64,000 nucleotides of DNA from positions 4,030,001 to 4,094,000 of the forward strand of contig CAUJLY010000003.1 in NCBI GenBank assembly GCA_963281155.1, read 5' to 3'. The notes under the pieces were generated by a model, which ran no database searches, was not told where the DNA came from, and saw nothing but the letters and a program-made list of their open reading frames with translations. The DNA comes from Rhabditophanes sp. KR3021 (Eukaryota; Nematoda; Chromadorea; Rhabditida; Alloionematidae). Below are positions 25,384 to 38,963 of this stretch, piece after piece. The translations under genes were made by a program, and so were the position numbers. How positions within the stretch are numbered: position 1 is the stretch's first letter; each line of letters opens with the position of its first letter.

Positions 25384-28157
25384 CTGAAACAAAAATATAT
25401 AGTTGTTTGGTGTGGTAAAGTTTAAACTGTTTAAATGACTATTTTGTGGATAAAAAAACGAACTTAAAAAGCAATATTAGTTACATGTCCATTTCTACTG
25501 ATTGAAAGTTGATTCAAGATTCAGAAGGGGTTTGTTTTACTATTAAAATGAAACTTTTAACATCGCCAGACGCGACTTAATGTCTTTGTGGAAAATTCTG
25601 AAGACAGGGTAGCTATGTAAAATGACTTCAAAGTCGTCAGACAACCGGACAAACTATACAAAGTTTTGCGTACTTAGAGCAGAGAGCGCTGTACACTAAG
25701 AGTAGCACGCAAAGAGGAGGGGATATTACTAAGTTTGACTACGTTATAAATTGAAAACTAATAATGTTGTTCATCTCCCCTAGATTTAAGGGGTATCATC
25801 ATGGAATTTAAAACAAAAAAGTATCTTCGACTAATTAAGTGGATCACACTTATCCATATCAACAACAATCTGATCAATTCATTGTAAAGAATGTCTCTTG
25901 CCAAATAACTAAATTGGTCAAAAACATTCATTTATCAACTAAACTAATCAAATAGATTCACAATTTGGCTTTTATTTTATCCAAGAAGAAGATAGCTTTT
26001 TATCACTTATTAAAGAATCCAAAGACATAACTCATCCCAACTAATTATTACTTATCAGTACTTACTATCACAGGTGACTTGTCTAATTTATAGCAAACTT
26101 ACTTGTTCAGGAAGTCTGCAATTGCGTAACAAACCGTATTAATCAACTGTAACTATAGGGTATATAAGTTCCTAAAAGTAAAAGAAGCATTAGTTTAAGA
26201 TTCAGGTGGATTTGATATTCGCGTAATTAAAATAAAGAATGATACCAAGAATAATATAAGCAACTGTGATAAAATTAAATTTCACTATTAGACATTATTC
26301 AATCAATTTTGATTCACTTGTCAGTAATCGGAAATGCTGTTATAGCATGGCATCATCACCAAAAGCCAGTGTAGTTTCCAGGATGACCTAATATAAAAAG
26401 CATTTTAAACCTCATAGCAGTGATTGGCTATTGATTATGGTAAATTTGCCTTTCAAGGTATTGTGACAAGTAAAAAGCATCCTTATATTTTGATAACATA
26501 CCCTTTGACAAACTATATAAACAAGATAATCCTAACGCATTACCAAAATGGCACATTCACTTGTGCTGTAAAACTACCAAAAATCAGATGTTTATACGGA
26601 GGAAAACATTTTGGAAGACGAAATGTAACTTCTATACAATTGAGTTAAAATAGTTGAATATTTGATTAAATAAGGAAAATTGAATGAAATATCAAGCATT
26701 TACTCAAAAATACAATTAAGATTTGTGCATGGACGGTAGCAATTTACCTAAAAGTAGTTTAAAGCTTATCAAAGATGTATGAATACAAACATATCTGTAT
26801 AATGAGAGAGAGACCTTTTGCATTGGGAAAAAGTACCTCTCTGTTAGCACATGGGTCGAGAATACAAAAAAGAGCCTAAATTGAGTGATACGGAGTTGTT
26901 TTAGAAGCCAAAAGAAATTTTCAATCATGTAATTATCATAACTATAATTCCCCTCTTTTTGTTTCACCTTAAATCATCAAAAAAAGGTCTTTCAACCGGG
27001 CAAAGTGTAATTTGAAACGTGCTCACGATTTATACTTTTTTAATAAACATCCCTCATTAATGGACTTATCCAGGTCTTTTAAAGAACAAAATGAAACTTT
27101 TATTCTTCCCAACTAAAAACAACTCTTATGGCGTTTTAATATCAAAAATTTAAGCAATCGGACAGTCGATAATTTGAACGTATAAAAGGAACTGATAGAA
27201 TGCATTTAACTAATTATATTATATCTTTAAAAAGATACAACAAAACACGTACTTTCTTAATAAATTCATAATTTGGTCCTTAACAATACGTAATAAAGTT
27301 GCAACTATAACATAACTAATTTTAACCTACTAAAATTGGTGCACACCAATAATAATATACACACCATTTGAAACGGTTACTTATTTGAATATATGTGTAT
27401 CTAGTAGTAATAATGCATATGTACTACACCTATAATCAACGTTTATAAAAGATTGTTACTTGACAAAAGTTGGGATGTATCGAAATTTAAGCATGCAAAT
27501 TAACAAAAACATTGTGATCTCTCAAAAGTTTGGCGAAACTGTTGGAAAATAATACAAAAATAAAACTTCCTAAAAACTTTTTGTACTTAATCAAAAATGA
27601 TTGAGACTAAATGATACAGTTCTTTATATACCAAATGAAAGGCCCTAAATTTAAGATTATGTCCTAATCTATTTTTATAAATAGATTAAATGGGCCGAAA
27701 AAAGGCTGGGATAATACAAAACACGTTCAATGTTGTTTGATAAACATGTATATTCTTAGAACGAATATGGCTTAGATTATGTATAGATTACATATAAATT
27801 TACATGAATTAGATTAAAAAGTGATCTAATGAAAACGGATAAAGCAAACACAAATAAATCAAAAGTTGAAAGGGGAGCAGATATGAGAAATTTGATAGAT
27901 ATGATTCATGGGGATAATTTCACTTTTATTGTTACCAACATTTACCTAAGTTAACCTTATTTTAGGATATGAAACAAATAGATATTCTTTTTATGTCTAT
28001 TTGTAAAGGAAAGCCAGTTTTAGATATTATTTAATTTTTGTTACAAACAGTAGTCAGTCAAGTTTTTTGTCGATTAATTTAGACATAATTAGAGAAGATA
28101 TCATTTAAGTTACATTTTGTGATATAACAAATATCATTCTTCTATCTACACAACAAC
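25384..28157. other. Intergenic region, 2.8 kb, divergent promoters
   Basis: AT-rich sequence between the zinc-finger gene (-) and the ShKT protein gene (+). Short open frames occur but show no family resemblance, codon bias or splice structure. No tRNA-like B-box or other RNA gene was seen. Confidence 0.5.
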
Positions 28158-29456
28158 ATGAAAAACTATATTTTTATTTTATTTGGATGCACAATTGCTT
28201 ACCAATTTTTGATATTAGGTATTAGCGGGGCTAGGAGGTTAAATGCCTGTCGTGACAAGGACATAAACTGCTTTTTGAATGTGGCGGAAGATCCCGGCAG
28301 ATGTTCAAAAGACGACTTTATTACTGAAAATTGTCTTAAGGCCTGTCACTTGTGTAATAATAATACAATAATACCACCTGAGTATGATTTATTGAATGTT
28401 CCTCCAAATTTAAGAAAGGTGGCTTTTCTAATTGGAAAATGGAGAAGCGAGTTTGGTGGTAAGTTTTTTTCCATTTTAAACTTCAAAAGTATACATATTT
28501 AAAACGTTCAGTCTATATATCTCAATTAAGACATATAGAATACAATGTTACTTTATTAAGAAGTTGCTAGACTTAAATTAAATAAAAGATGTGGTTACAA
28601 AGAGTATTTACGGTAGTTTTATATTCTTTGCCGTAGAACGTTTAGACTCTATCTCCTTGATTTAGATTTGGTTAACACTAGTAACTTCATCAATATGCAT
28701 GGCGATATTATTAAACTCAGTGTATTCAATTATAACAAGAGAATAGCCTTCTTTAAGACAATGTTCACTTTCCATTTCTCTCAAAATCTCTATACACTGA
28801 CACAAAACTTCTTCTTCCCTCTATTCTAAACAATCTTACTAAACATTTTTCAGGCAAAGTAGATTTTCCAACTATACCTATCTTTACATATGGCGAAGAG
28901 CTCGACTTTAGGTAAAAAGTGCTTATGAAAATGTGTATTAACACTTGTATTGGTTTTAGGATTTGCAATTTAAAAACAAGGCCTTCTCTCAACTACACCG
29001 CATTTGCATGGGATGCTTATGATAAGGACGAGCTACATACCGAAAATGGGTATGTAACTGCCAACAATAATGGCACTAATGTAGCTCTTACCACCGTGAT
29101 GAGCAATGGGTTTGCGACAGTCGAGGAAGGAACATACAAGGATAACTCGATTGAATTCAGATTACAAAGAATTGGACGCGTCAATTTTTCGAGAGATTTA
29201 CCTGTTCGAATGGTAAGACATGTTTTACACAAATAGCTTCATATGCTCTATTCTATCTTAATCTAAATATTTTTGAACAACTACCTTTTCATTTATCATA
29301 TTTAGACTTATTTATTAATATTATGCGATCTTTTAGACGGTAAGGAGTTGGATTTTAGTGAATGAGACCCATTTGGAATCAAGTGTAGTTATGTCAACGC
29401 AAACACATCCAATGATTTTACACACAACAATTACATATGTCAAAATTTACCCCTAA
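28158..29456 (+). CDS. Secreted ShKT-domain plus nitrobindin-like (heme-binding beta-barrel) protein
   Basis: Exons 28158-28458, 28854-28911, 28960-29212 and 29337-29456 sum to 732 nt (243 residues). Residues 1 to about 24 form a signal peptide (YIFILFGCTIAYQFLILG). Six cysteines at 31, 38, 49, 59, 63 and 66 make an ShKT module ending CHLC. From about residue 80 the sequence LRKVAFLIGKWRSEFGG opens a domain resembling the THAP4/nitrobindin beta-barrel family, with FTYGEELDF and later VEEGTYKDN and VRSWILVN. This domain pairing is familiar to me from nematode proteins. Heme binding and function are inferred; I could not confirm the heme-ligand histidine. The gene ends 113 bp from the MAK16 stop, tail to tail. 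Confidence 0.8.
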
Positions 29457-29568
29457 AAATGCAACATATTATTACTAGTATAATTTAATTATGTTCTTTA
29501 TAAAGTTTAATAAAAAAACACAAAAGATAACAAAAACGGTGCAAAACAACAATTTAACAATTTTAAAA

Positions 29569-31073
29569 CTAAGCAATTTGCTTCTCACGCTCTGGTTCTT
29601 CTTCTTCATACTCAATTTCGACTTGAGGTCTAAGTTTCTTCTTAAGAATGGCAGATTTGGCTTTAGAAGCTGGTCTTTTCTTGGCTCCCTTGGCTGATGG
29701 TCCAGGTTGATCGGTCTCCATAGATTCTGGCTCACTCTCATCTTCGCTTTCAGAGTAATCGTCGTTGCTTTCCCCATTTCCACCATCCTCGATATCTTCA
29801 TCATTGCTGTCATTGAAGTCTGCAACAAACTGTCTTTCGGGATCGTTGAGGTCTTCTTCCTCCAATTCATCTTCCTCCTTCAATGCCAAACTGTCAACAA
29901 CATTTGCAAAAGCTTGTGCATTAGTATTGTAGATATCTCCGTAAGTTCCATCCTTCAAACGATTCAAAATTTCAGCTTCAATGGCAGTATCTAGTTTGGC
30001 AGCGATTAATGCCTTTTCTTCTCTTCTGACTTCACGTCTTTCAATCTTTCTTTGAATAGGAATCAGCTTTTTGTGCATGTCACGGAGAGCAAGTTTTCTC
30101 ATTCTAATCAAATATTGGTGTATACGAACTAAACGGGCTTTGCATTTTTGCCTAACAAATTCATCCCAGTAAACTAATTCATCGCTAATCAGATTGACAG
30201 CCTATAACGAATGTAATTAGGTTTTAGATCATCATTTTTTATTAATTTGTATCAACTGAATGCTGGTTATTTATATGTCATAATATTTAGTATCAAATTT
30301 AAAGAGATTGCGTCCCAACAGTTCTTTGACACTTCGTACTTTGAAATTTGAATGTCGGCTCAGGCTATTTAAGTGTATATTGTCATCAAATTCAACGTAA
30401 TTAATCATTCTTATTAAATTTATTGTTTAAGATCGCGTCAATTTGGAGTTTATTTATTCTAAAATAGAAGACGAGTGGAATTCTACTAAAATCAAAAGAA
30501 CCTCTTCTAAAGTTTCAGAAGAGAGGTTCGCAGATTGTCTAAATTTTGGTGGTCAACTCACCAACAGCGACTCATGGAACCCATCTCTAGATTTTGTACT
30601 GTTCATGAACCCCCAAATAAACTCAGAAGTTGCCCAACTCATCTTAAATGATTTCTCAGAATGTGGGTATGACGAGCACGTTATGAATATTAATATGCCT
30701 TTTCATATATTTTAATTGATTTGTTAATAATAAATTTTTTAATTTTGTTAAGTAAAACTACCTTGGACATATTTCTTGGCAACTTCACTTTTTCCCAAAG
30801 TTTATTAGGATAGTGGGACCTTTCAACAACTTTCATGTACAAATAACAAACACCATCCTCCTCGCGTACCGTTGCATATTGTGAATTTGCCAAAGGACAA
30901 GCAGCACGACTGCAAAGACCGGTCAAATTATATTCATTACGACAAAACAACTGCTGCTTGTTTAATCTAAACAATGTAAATAATCTGGTTTTAAATGGTT
31001 GTTAAACTTACTGTGCCTTAAAGGAACAATGCCCTTTGCTAATTACATTCCATGTGATGTCGTCAGCTTGCAT
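29569..31073 (-). CDS. mak16: MAK16 homologue, 60S ribosome biogenesis factor
   Basis: Nucleolar protein required for 60S subunit (25S/28S rRNA) maturation. Exons in transcript order are 31012-31073, 30762-30966 and 29569-30201, summing to 900 nt (299 residues). The start [11 protein letters not shown] matches the family N-terminus. It is followed by the conserved [20 protein letters not shown] with its cysteine cluster, [18 protein letters not shown], then [26 protein letters not shown] and TYGDIYN. The C-terminal third is acidic ([12 protein letters not shown], then DE/S-rich) before a basic [11 protein letters not shown] patch. Intron 2 (30202-30761) contains an antisense nested gene fragment. 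The gene is divergent from SPT16 with about 550 bp between start codons. Confidence 0.93.
30440..30715 (+). pseudogene. Intron-nested gene fragment, antisense to MAK16
   Basis: An open frame of about 90 codons lies inside MAK16 intron 2 on the opposite strand. It contains [17 protein letters not shown] followed by [16 protein letters not shown]. This block aligns residue by residue with the pyruvate kinase intron copy ([23 protein letters not shown]). It also aligns with the MEC-8 intron copy ([16 protein letters not shown]). No start codon with a recognisable N-terminal half was found, so it is probably a fragment. Confidence 0.55.
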
Positions 31074-31623
31074 TTTTAGGAATCAAAATAAATTATACCA
31101 ACTTTGAAAGGATACCTATTTTTACGTTGTATCACCCTACCAATCCTTTTGAAAAACTTCGTTTCGAGATAAATTCAGCATGCCATTTTTGAATCGTTGC
31201 ATAATCAAATTAGATTGTATAATTTATTTTTATTTCTTACAACACATAGATTGTGTTGTTCCTATTGATTTTACTCAAAAACTGTTTCGAAATAAGCCTT
31301 TTCTAATCGCCCTGTCTCCGTATTTGTTTGTTTACCACTGCCGTTTTTATAAAGACTCGTTAGTCCATATATCTACTATATTCTTTGCGCGAAAAGTTAA
31401 CCATTGAATTTTAGCATCGATGTAATCTCATATTAGACTTTTTTACTGCCAATTTATAATTTCCTTTTTGTCACGAGGTGTTTATTCTTAGTATAATAAA
31501 GTATTATTAATACTATTTTTATTAATATTCGTTTTTTGAAAAGTTGTTTCGTATTTTAGATCTTGTTTGCATTTGATTTGAAAATAATTTGTTAATCGAT
31601 TTGACTCTTTTATAGTCTACACA
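31074..31623. other. Divergent promoter region, MAK16 / SPT16
   Basis: About 550 bp between divergent start codons of two essential genes. It holds a 3' splice site (CTCTTTTATAG) ending at 31615, 8 nt before the SPT16 ATG, a likely trans-splice acceptor. Confidence 0.6.
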
Positions 31624-34600
31624 ATGGGCAATGAAAAAAAGACACCACAAATTAACAAGGATAACTTTGTAACTCGTTGCACAAAGCTTTATGATTATTG
31701 GGTAAGTTGTTCGACCTAAATATTGTTGTCATCCCTTGTTTGTAGGAAAAGGATGAAAATTTATCAAAATTAAACGCTTTTGCATTCATCATGGGTACAG
31801 ACGATGATAGCGGAGCATACTCAAAGACATTGACTCTTCATGTAAGTATAAACACATTATTGCCAAAAATAACTTTCTTCTTAGACGTGGTTGTTTAGTT
31901 GCACGATTGCTGATACAATGATTGTGTTCACCAAGGAGAAGATGTACTTTTTGGGTAGTGCTAAGAAAATCCACTACTTCGACCCGGTTGTTTCTTCTGA
32001 ATACAACGGGAAAGTACCACCCATGATCACTATCCTCAGGGACAAGAATGACAAAGACAAGGCTAACATGGGGACTCTGTGTGCCGCTCTTAAGAAAGCA
32101 GGGGACAAGTATGGCTACTTCGACAAGGATCGTAAGAAGTTTGATACTGATTTTGCAAAAGCTTGGATTGCTTCTACGATGAGTAGCGATGTTAATGAAA
32201 AATTCAGCGATGTATCAACCGAGTTCGCCAAGCTGTTTTCGGTGAAGGATGAAAAGGAACAAGGATTCTTGAAGAACTCTGCCTTAGCTACTGTCAACTC
32301 TTGGGCCCACTTTCGCAAGAAGGTTAGTTTTTAATTACTTTAATGGTAATATATCCCGCTTTAGGTTATCGAGATCATCGATCATGAAAAGAAAGTAAAG
32401 CACAGCAAACTGGCTAACGAAATGGATGATGATTTTTTGACCGTACAAGTGCAAGGAAGTCTTGTGGACAAAGGTATTTTAGACATGTGCTATTCACCGA
32501 TTATTCAGTCTGGCGGCAAATACGAACTGAAGTATTCAGCTGTGTCGGATGACCGTATACTTCATTTTGGAACAATTGTCTCTTCCATTGGTTTACGGTT
32601 TAATTCATACTGTTCTAATTTGACTCGTACTTTGCTTGTTGATCCATCGAAAGAATTGGAAGCAACTTATGAACATACTCTCAAAGGGCAAGCTGCAATT
32701 ATTGAAGCTTTAAAGCCTGGAAAAAGGATCTGCGACGCTTACAAAGCTGGAATCGCGTACTTTACTGAAAATTGCCCAAAATTGGTTGAAAATCTTGTCA
32801 AAACCAATTTTGGATTCTTGATCGGAGTTGAGTTTAGGGAGCCATGCTTCTTGATCAACGAGAAATGTGTTGAAATTGTGCGAGCCGACATGGTTTTTAC
32901 AGTTTACGTTGCCTTGCAAAACATCAAAAATCGGTCAGCTAGCGAAGAAGCCGGAAAGAATGTAGCTATTATGGTTGGTGACACTGTTTTAGTCACTGAA
33001 GAAGGTTCTAATGAAATTTTGACTGAAAAGGCTAGATCTCGCGCCAAGTCTACAATTATCAGAATCAACGCCGAGGCCAACGAAGCTGCTTCAAGGGAAA
33101 ATGTCAGACCAAGCAATGGTGGAGAAAGCCTTGGGCGTGGTAAAAGATCTGTCGTTCTTCAAGATCAAACTAGAAACAAGACTACCAATGAGGAAAAGAG
33201 AAAGGAAAAACAACGTGAATTGATGGTCAAATTGAATGAAGCTGCTAAGGAGCGTATTCTTAACAAGGCTACCAAGCAAGATACTATCCGTGAAAAGAAA
33301 TCAACTGTTTCCTACAAGAAACCCTCTAGATTTCCAAGTAATGATGAAATCAACTCCCAGCAAATCTTCATCGACAAAGACAATTACACTGTCATTTTGC
33401 CACTCTATGGAATTCCAGTCCCATTCCATGTTTCTGTCATTAAGAATTGTTCCCAGTCAATTCAAGGAGATCACACGTACTTGCGTATCAATTTTTCTTT
33501 CCCTGGATCTCAAGTCGGAGTCAAAGAAGCTTCAAACAATGTTAATCCATTGCTGACTTATCTCAAGGAAATCACCTACAGAAGTTCCAATCTCAAGGAA
33601 CCCGGTGAGATTAACGCCCCCAGCTCTAATCTTGAGAATTCTTTCCGCTTCATTAAGGAAATGCAAAAGAAATTCAAGAACAAGGAGGCTGAGGAACTTG
33701 AAGCTGAAGGAACAATCAAACAAGACAAGCTTATCATCTCGAACTCTAAAAATAACCCAAAATTGAAGGATTTGTTTGTTCGTCCAGTCATTGCTGCAAA
33801 AAAGGTTACTGGCTACTTGGAAGCTCATGTCAATGGCTTCCGTTACACATCTGTAAAAGGTGAAAAAATTGACGTTTTGTACAATAACATTAAACACTCA
33901 TTCTTCCAACCCTGTGACGGAGAGATGATTATTTTATTACACTTTAACTTAAAAAATCCAGTTCTTTGGGGAAAGAAAAAGTATAGCGACATTCAATTCT
34001 ATACTGAAGTCGGAGAACTGACCACCGATCTTGGCAAGTATCACCACATGCAGGAGAGAGACGACAGAAGGTCCGAAGATATGGAAAGGGAAATGCGTAA
34101 AAGACTTAATCAAGCCTTCCAGACTTTTGTCGATCGAGTTATTAAGGCAAGTAATGACGAAATCGACTTTGACTCTCCCTTCTCCCAATTGGGATTCCAC
34201 GGAGTACCTTACAGAAGTTCTGTCGTTATTAAGCCAACATCATCGTGCATTGTCAGTCTGACGGAATGGCCCACTTTAGTTGTTACTTTGTCTGAGATCG
34301 AGTTGGTTCATTTCGAAAGAGTTTCCTTCCAACTCAAAAATTTCGATTTGGTCATTATCTTCAAAGATTACACCAAGCCAGTCCAAACTATAACTCAAAT
34401 TCCAATGAATCAATTAGACGGTGTCAAGGAATGGCTTAACTCCTGTGATATCCGTTATACCGAGGGAATTCAAAGTTTGCGTTTTTCAAAAATTTTAGCT
34501 ACTGTCCTCTCCGACCCAATTGGCTTCTTTAATGATGGTGGATGGGGATTCCTTGCTGATGACGATGAAAATACAGTTCAAGAAGATAATAGTGACTCCG

Positions 34601-34881
34601 ATGAGAGTGAATTTGCTGGCTCAGAAGCCGAATCTGATGCCGAAGATGGAAGTGAAGACGATTTTGAAGAATCAGGAGACGAATCTGATGATGGCTCTGA
34701 CGATGAAGGCTCTCTAAGTTCTGGACAATCTAGCGGCAAAGATTGGAGTGACCTTGAAGAAGAGGCCCAAGACTTCGATCGCCAAAAGACCAGACAAACT
34801 GATGAAGAAGACAACACCAGAAAACGGAAATTAGGAAACGGAAGTAGCTCTGGAAATAATGCTAAACGCAGAAGACATTAA
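31624..34881 (+). CDS. spt-16: FACT complex subunit SPT16
   Basis: Large subunit of the histone chaperone FACT, which helps polymerases pass nucleosomes. Exons 31624-31701, 31746-31841, 31885-32322 and 32365-34881 sum to 3129 nt (1042 residues), the family length. The N-terminal aminopeptidase-like domain covers roughly residues 1-430, with FTKEKMYFLGSAKK and the region around FGTIVSSIGLRFNSYCSN. A dimerisation/middle region follows, with INFSFPGSQVG and FIKEMQKKFKNKEAEE. The pleckstrin-like middle domain includes FHGVPYRSSVVIKPTSSC. The tail from about residue 960 is strongly acidic (runs of D, E and S) and ends in a basic NAKRRRH. The short 5' leader suggests trans-splicing. Confidence 0.96.
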
Positions 34882-35325
34882 ATTATGACATTTACAAATT
34901 TCATTTCATTATTTTATCATTATTCAAATAATTTGACTTTCATTATTTTATTTTTTCAAATAAATTCCTTTTTTTCTTATCGTAGATAGTACTTTTATAA
35001 GTGTCAAAATAGGTTTACATTGATCAACGCTCTTATGTAGAAAGTTATGATCTCATTTGGTTAAGCCGCCTGCAAGACAATGTGTCTCGGTATTGTTGAT
35101 GTTTTATTTGTATTAACTATGATTCTAATTCTTTGTCGTGTTGCATTATCTTAAAACTGTGTTATGAACATAATAAACTTTGGTATCTATCAAACATTTA
35201 AGCAAATGTATTTCAGAAGTCTATTGTCATAATTGAACAATTAAAAAATAAAATCCGAAGTAAATAAATATTTTTATTTATTATAAATGAAAAATAGCTG
35301 ATCAAAAGACAGTTAAAAAAAATAA
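34882..35325. other. Convergent intergenic region, SPT16 / RPB2
   Basis: Contains AATAAA-like motifs for SPT16 near 34960 and the reverse-strand 3' UTR of RPB2. No gene is supported. Confidence 0.6.
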
Positions 35326-38300
35326 TTAAATTGTCATCAAACGAGGAGCAATAGACATTGACATAAGTTCTTGGAACAACAGCTTGCATGCATAAGGTAT
35401 TCTGATTACAGAAATTTGAGTCTTGTTCTTACATGCTCTACAATCGAAGGTGTTTGTTCTAAGATTAGCAACCACAAATAGTCCACACATATTGCAGACG
35501 TAAATATGATAAGGATCTGACACTTCAAATAGCCTTTCACGGAGAAATTGAGCAGCACCATGCGAGATTTGACAATCTCTTTCCATCTCACCAAATCGAA
35601 GTCCTCCATCGCGAGCTCTTCCTTCCATAGGCTGTCTGTTCATTCCTTGGACAGGTCCACGAGCACGGGAGTGAATTTTATCGTCTACCATGTGCTTTAA
35701 TCTTTGATAGTAAGTAGGACCAAGGAAGATTTGAGTTTGGAGTTTTCTTCCAGTATGCCCATTGTACATAACTTCGTTCCCCCTCAGTTGATATCCATAT
35801 CCATGGAGCAAATCAGAAATCTTTTGAACATTGACGGTATCATTGAATGGGGTGGCATCTCCAATTTCACCTCTGCAGGCAGAAAGCTTTCCTTGCAAGC
35901 ACTCAATCAAATGGCCGATTGTCATACGAGATGGAACAGCGTGAGGATTAATAATAATATCTGGAGAGATTCCTTCCTTAGTAAATGGCATGTCATCTTG
36001 TCTGAACATCATTCCCATTGTACCTTTCTGCCCATGCCTTGAAGCTACCTTGTCTCCAATTTGAGGCAATCTTACACTTCTCATTCGCACCTTCACGAAT
36101 TTGTTCCCCTCGGAGTTCAAAGTAACCATCACTTGATCAACGATTCCAGTTTCTGAGCTTCTCAAGAATGTTGAAGCATCCCTCTTGGAAAACTTTTGAT
36201 TTGCCTGAGCTGTTTCGTCTTCTACTTCGGCTACAGAAATTGTTTTCCCAATAATAACGTCATCACCGGAGACACGAATTCCTGGTGGAATAATACCGTC
36301 GTCGTCAAGCTTTTCATAGATAGAATGCCTCATGCCAGAACACTTGTCACGTGTAGGCAATTCAATTAACTCACATTCCTTAGCTCCAACGTTGGCTTCT
36401 TGGTCACGATAAGAACGGTAGAAGACTGATCTGAAAAGACCTCGATCAATTCCCGATGAATTCATGATAACGGAGTCTTCTTGATTGTATCCAGAGTAAG
36501 ATAAGATGGCAACAATCGCATTAATTCCAGCTGGAAGTTCGTTGAAACGAAGGAAAGACATAGACCTAGTGGTAACCAATGGTTTTTGAGGATAGTAAAG
36601 CACATTCGCCAATGTATCCATTCGAACGTGGAAGTTGGTGGCATAAACTCCCATAGCTTGCTTACCCATAGCACTTTGATAGGTGTTTCTGGGGGACTGA
36701 TTGTGATCTGGGAAAGGAATGATAGAAGCACATACACCGAGGATCATTGCTGGATGAATTTCACAATGAGTATAGTTTTTGCAGTAATCGTTGTTAAGAT
36801 CTTCTGGACTCATGGCAATCATGATTGTTTCCTCCTCTAGCGCATCAATTAACTCTACTACACCATCCCCGATCAAATGACTCCAGTCATACATTTTCGC
36901 TCCCTTTTCATCAGTTTCCTTGAGCTTGTCAATATGCGTGGTTCTCAAAGCCAACGCGCCATTTTCAACAACCAGAAGTGGTCTGCAAATGCGGCCAGCT
37001 TCAGACAAAATACGAATTTCACGGTCACGAACATCTCTCACCATTGAGACCTCAGAAACAATAATATCCATTTGTCTTCTGAGCTTTCTTAAAGTTTTCA
37101 TAAGAGAAACAGGGTCTCTGTGAATGCCAACCCACGACCCATTCACAAAAATCTTAGTTGCTCCCTTGATTGTGGATGGAGGAGTCTCTTCTAAGTTTTC
37201 CATTGACCATTCTTCTAAAAATTCAAGCAATTGATCGGCATTGGATCCAACGGAAACATATGACATCAGAGCTAAATTTTTGACAAGGCCTACAGCTTGA
37301 CCTTCGGGAGTTTCAGCTGGACAAACCATGCCCCATTGAGTGTTATGAAGCTGTCTAGGTTTAGCTAGTTTTCCATCACGGCCAATTGGAGAGTTGGCTC
37401 TTCTTAAATGAGATAAAGTAGCAGTGTATGTCAATCTGTTTAATACTTGCGCTACGCCTGCTCTACTTTGATGAGCTTTTCTCTGATCGCCCCAATTACC
37501 AGTAGCCAAAGAATAAGCTAACCCTCTGGTGATAAAGGTAGTGTTGATGCAATTGCTCATACTGAAATCACCACTTTTATCGATATGCTTTTGTGCAGTC
37601 AATCTAAACTCCTTGATCATATTTTTCAACATCCCACGGAACAAGAAAGAAAGCAATGGCCCGGCCATGTCTAAACGCTTGTTTCCCAAGTGATCACGAT
37701 CATCCAGTTCACGACGTCCTAACGCAGCAGACAACAGTCTATGTACCATGTAACCCAAGAAATATGCCTTCTTTGTCTCGCAATGCAGACCAACTCCAAC
37801 ATGCGGGAGAGATTCTTTAGACAAAATTTCCTTAGCGTACTTGATTCTAGCTTCCTTGGTGATTCCAGGCTTCGCACCTCTAGCTCCAATAAAGTTGAGG
37901 GCGACATCTTGATCTTGAATGACAAATGCTTCATCCAGAGAAGGCTTAACCATTTCCATCATTTCAGGGTCGTTAAAGTCATAAATTATATGTTCCAAGA
38001 TGTCACGGTCATTAACGAATCCCAATGCTCTGAACACAATCATGATTGGAATCTCTTGCTTGATGTATGGCAAAATAGCAATCATTCTTTGGCCAACTTG
38101 GGCTTTCTTCTGAGCATTATTGCTTCCTGTCTTGGCCATCATATTAACCCAGCATGTACTAACAGGTCTTGTAGAGTTTTCAACCATTGAGCGACATTCA
38201 GTTCTATATTGGAACTTCCCGTCTTTCATTGCGAAAACGTAAACAGTATTTGTGGCCATTTTCTCTTGAGCAATGAGTACTTTCTCGGATCCGTTGATCA

Positions 38301-38963
38301 CGAAATAACCACCAGGATCCAAAGGGCATTCGTTCAACTCTGCTAAATCTCTGTCAGACAATTCAGAAAGCATGCAATAAGCAGATCTTAACATGATTGG
38401 AATTTTCCCAAGAGAAACCTTTGTATCTCTCGTTTCTTTGAAGTCTCCGTCGTGTCTAGTGACCCTTTTTACGATATCTACGTAAAGCGGTGCTGAATAA
38501 GTCAGATTTCTTAGACGAGCATGATTTGGCATCATGGGAAGTGGAGTACCGTCAGTTTCCCAATGAGTGGGTTTAGAAAGGTAAATCTGGTCGAACTTCA
38601 TATTAAATTTCGTTGACGATTCCATTTCCATGGAGTGGTGTTGCAATTCAGTCTGTAATTCAACTGCTGGCGTTTCCTCAATAATCTTTTGCACACTCAT
38701 TTGAATGAACTCATCAAATGAATCCAACTGCTGCCTTACAAGACCTCTTTCGTCAAAATAAGACGCAATTACTTCCCAGCAGGCTTCCTAAAAGTTGAAA
38801 CAATTAAAAAATACTTAATGATGATACCTACCTGCCACATATTAGACTGAATTAGTCCTTCGACTTCTTCATTTTCGTCGTGCTCGGAACCAGAGCCAAA
38901 GTCCTCCATGTCCATATTGATGTCATTATCTTCGATAATCTCACAATCTGAGTCTATATCCAT
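35326..38963 (-). CDS. rpb-2: DNA-directed RNA polymerase II subunit RPB2
   Basis: Second-largest catalytic subunit of RNA polymerase II. There are two exons only: 38832-38963 (44 codons, acidic [14 protein letters not shown]) and 35326-38787, a single 3462 nt exon. Together they give 1197 residues, matching the family. Landmarks are [13 protein letters not shown] in the protrusion, [52 protein letters not shown] (hybrid-binding/active-site region), and the C-terminal zinc site CNMCG with CRAC. The EGMDFGEMERD-equivalent segment here is [11 protein letters not shown]. The nearly intronless body contrasts with its neighbours. Confidence 0.97.

Noticed and set aside
26424..26648. Plus-strand frame in the zinc-finger/ShKT intergenic region
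   Set aside because: Starts with a non-ATG codon and shows no family features.
31180..31407. Plus-strand frame between MAK16 and SPT16
   Set aside because: Lies in the divergent promoter region, with no splice or homology support.
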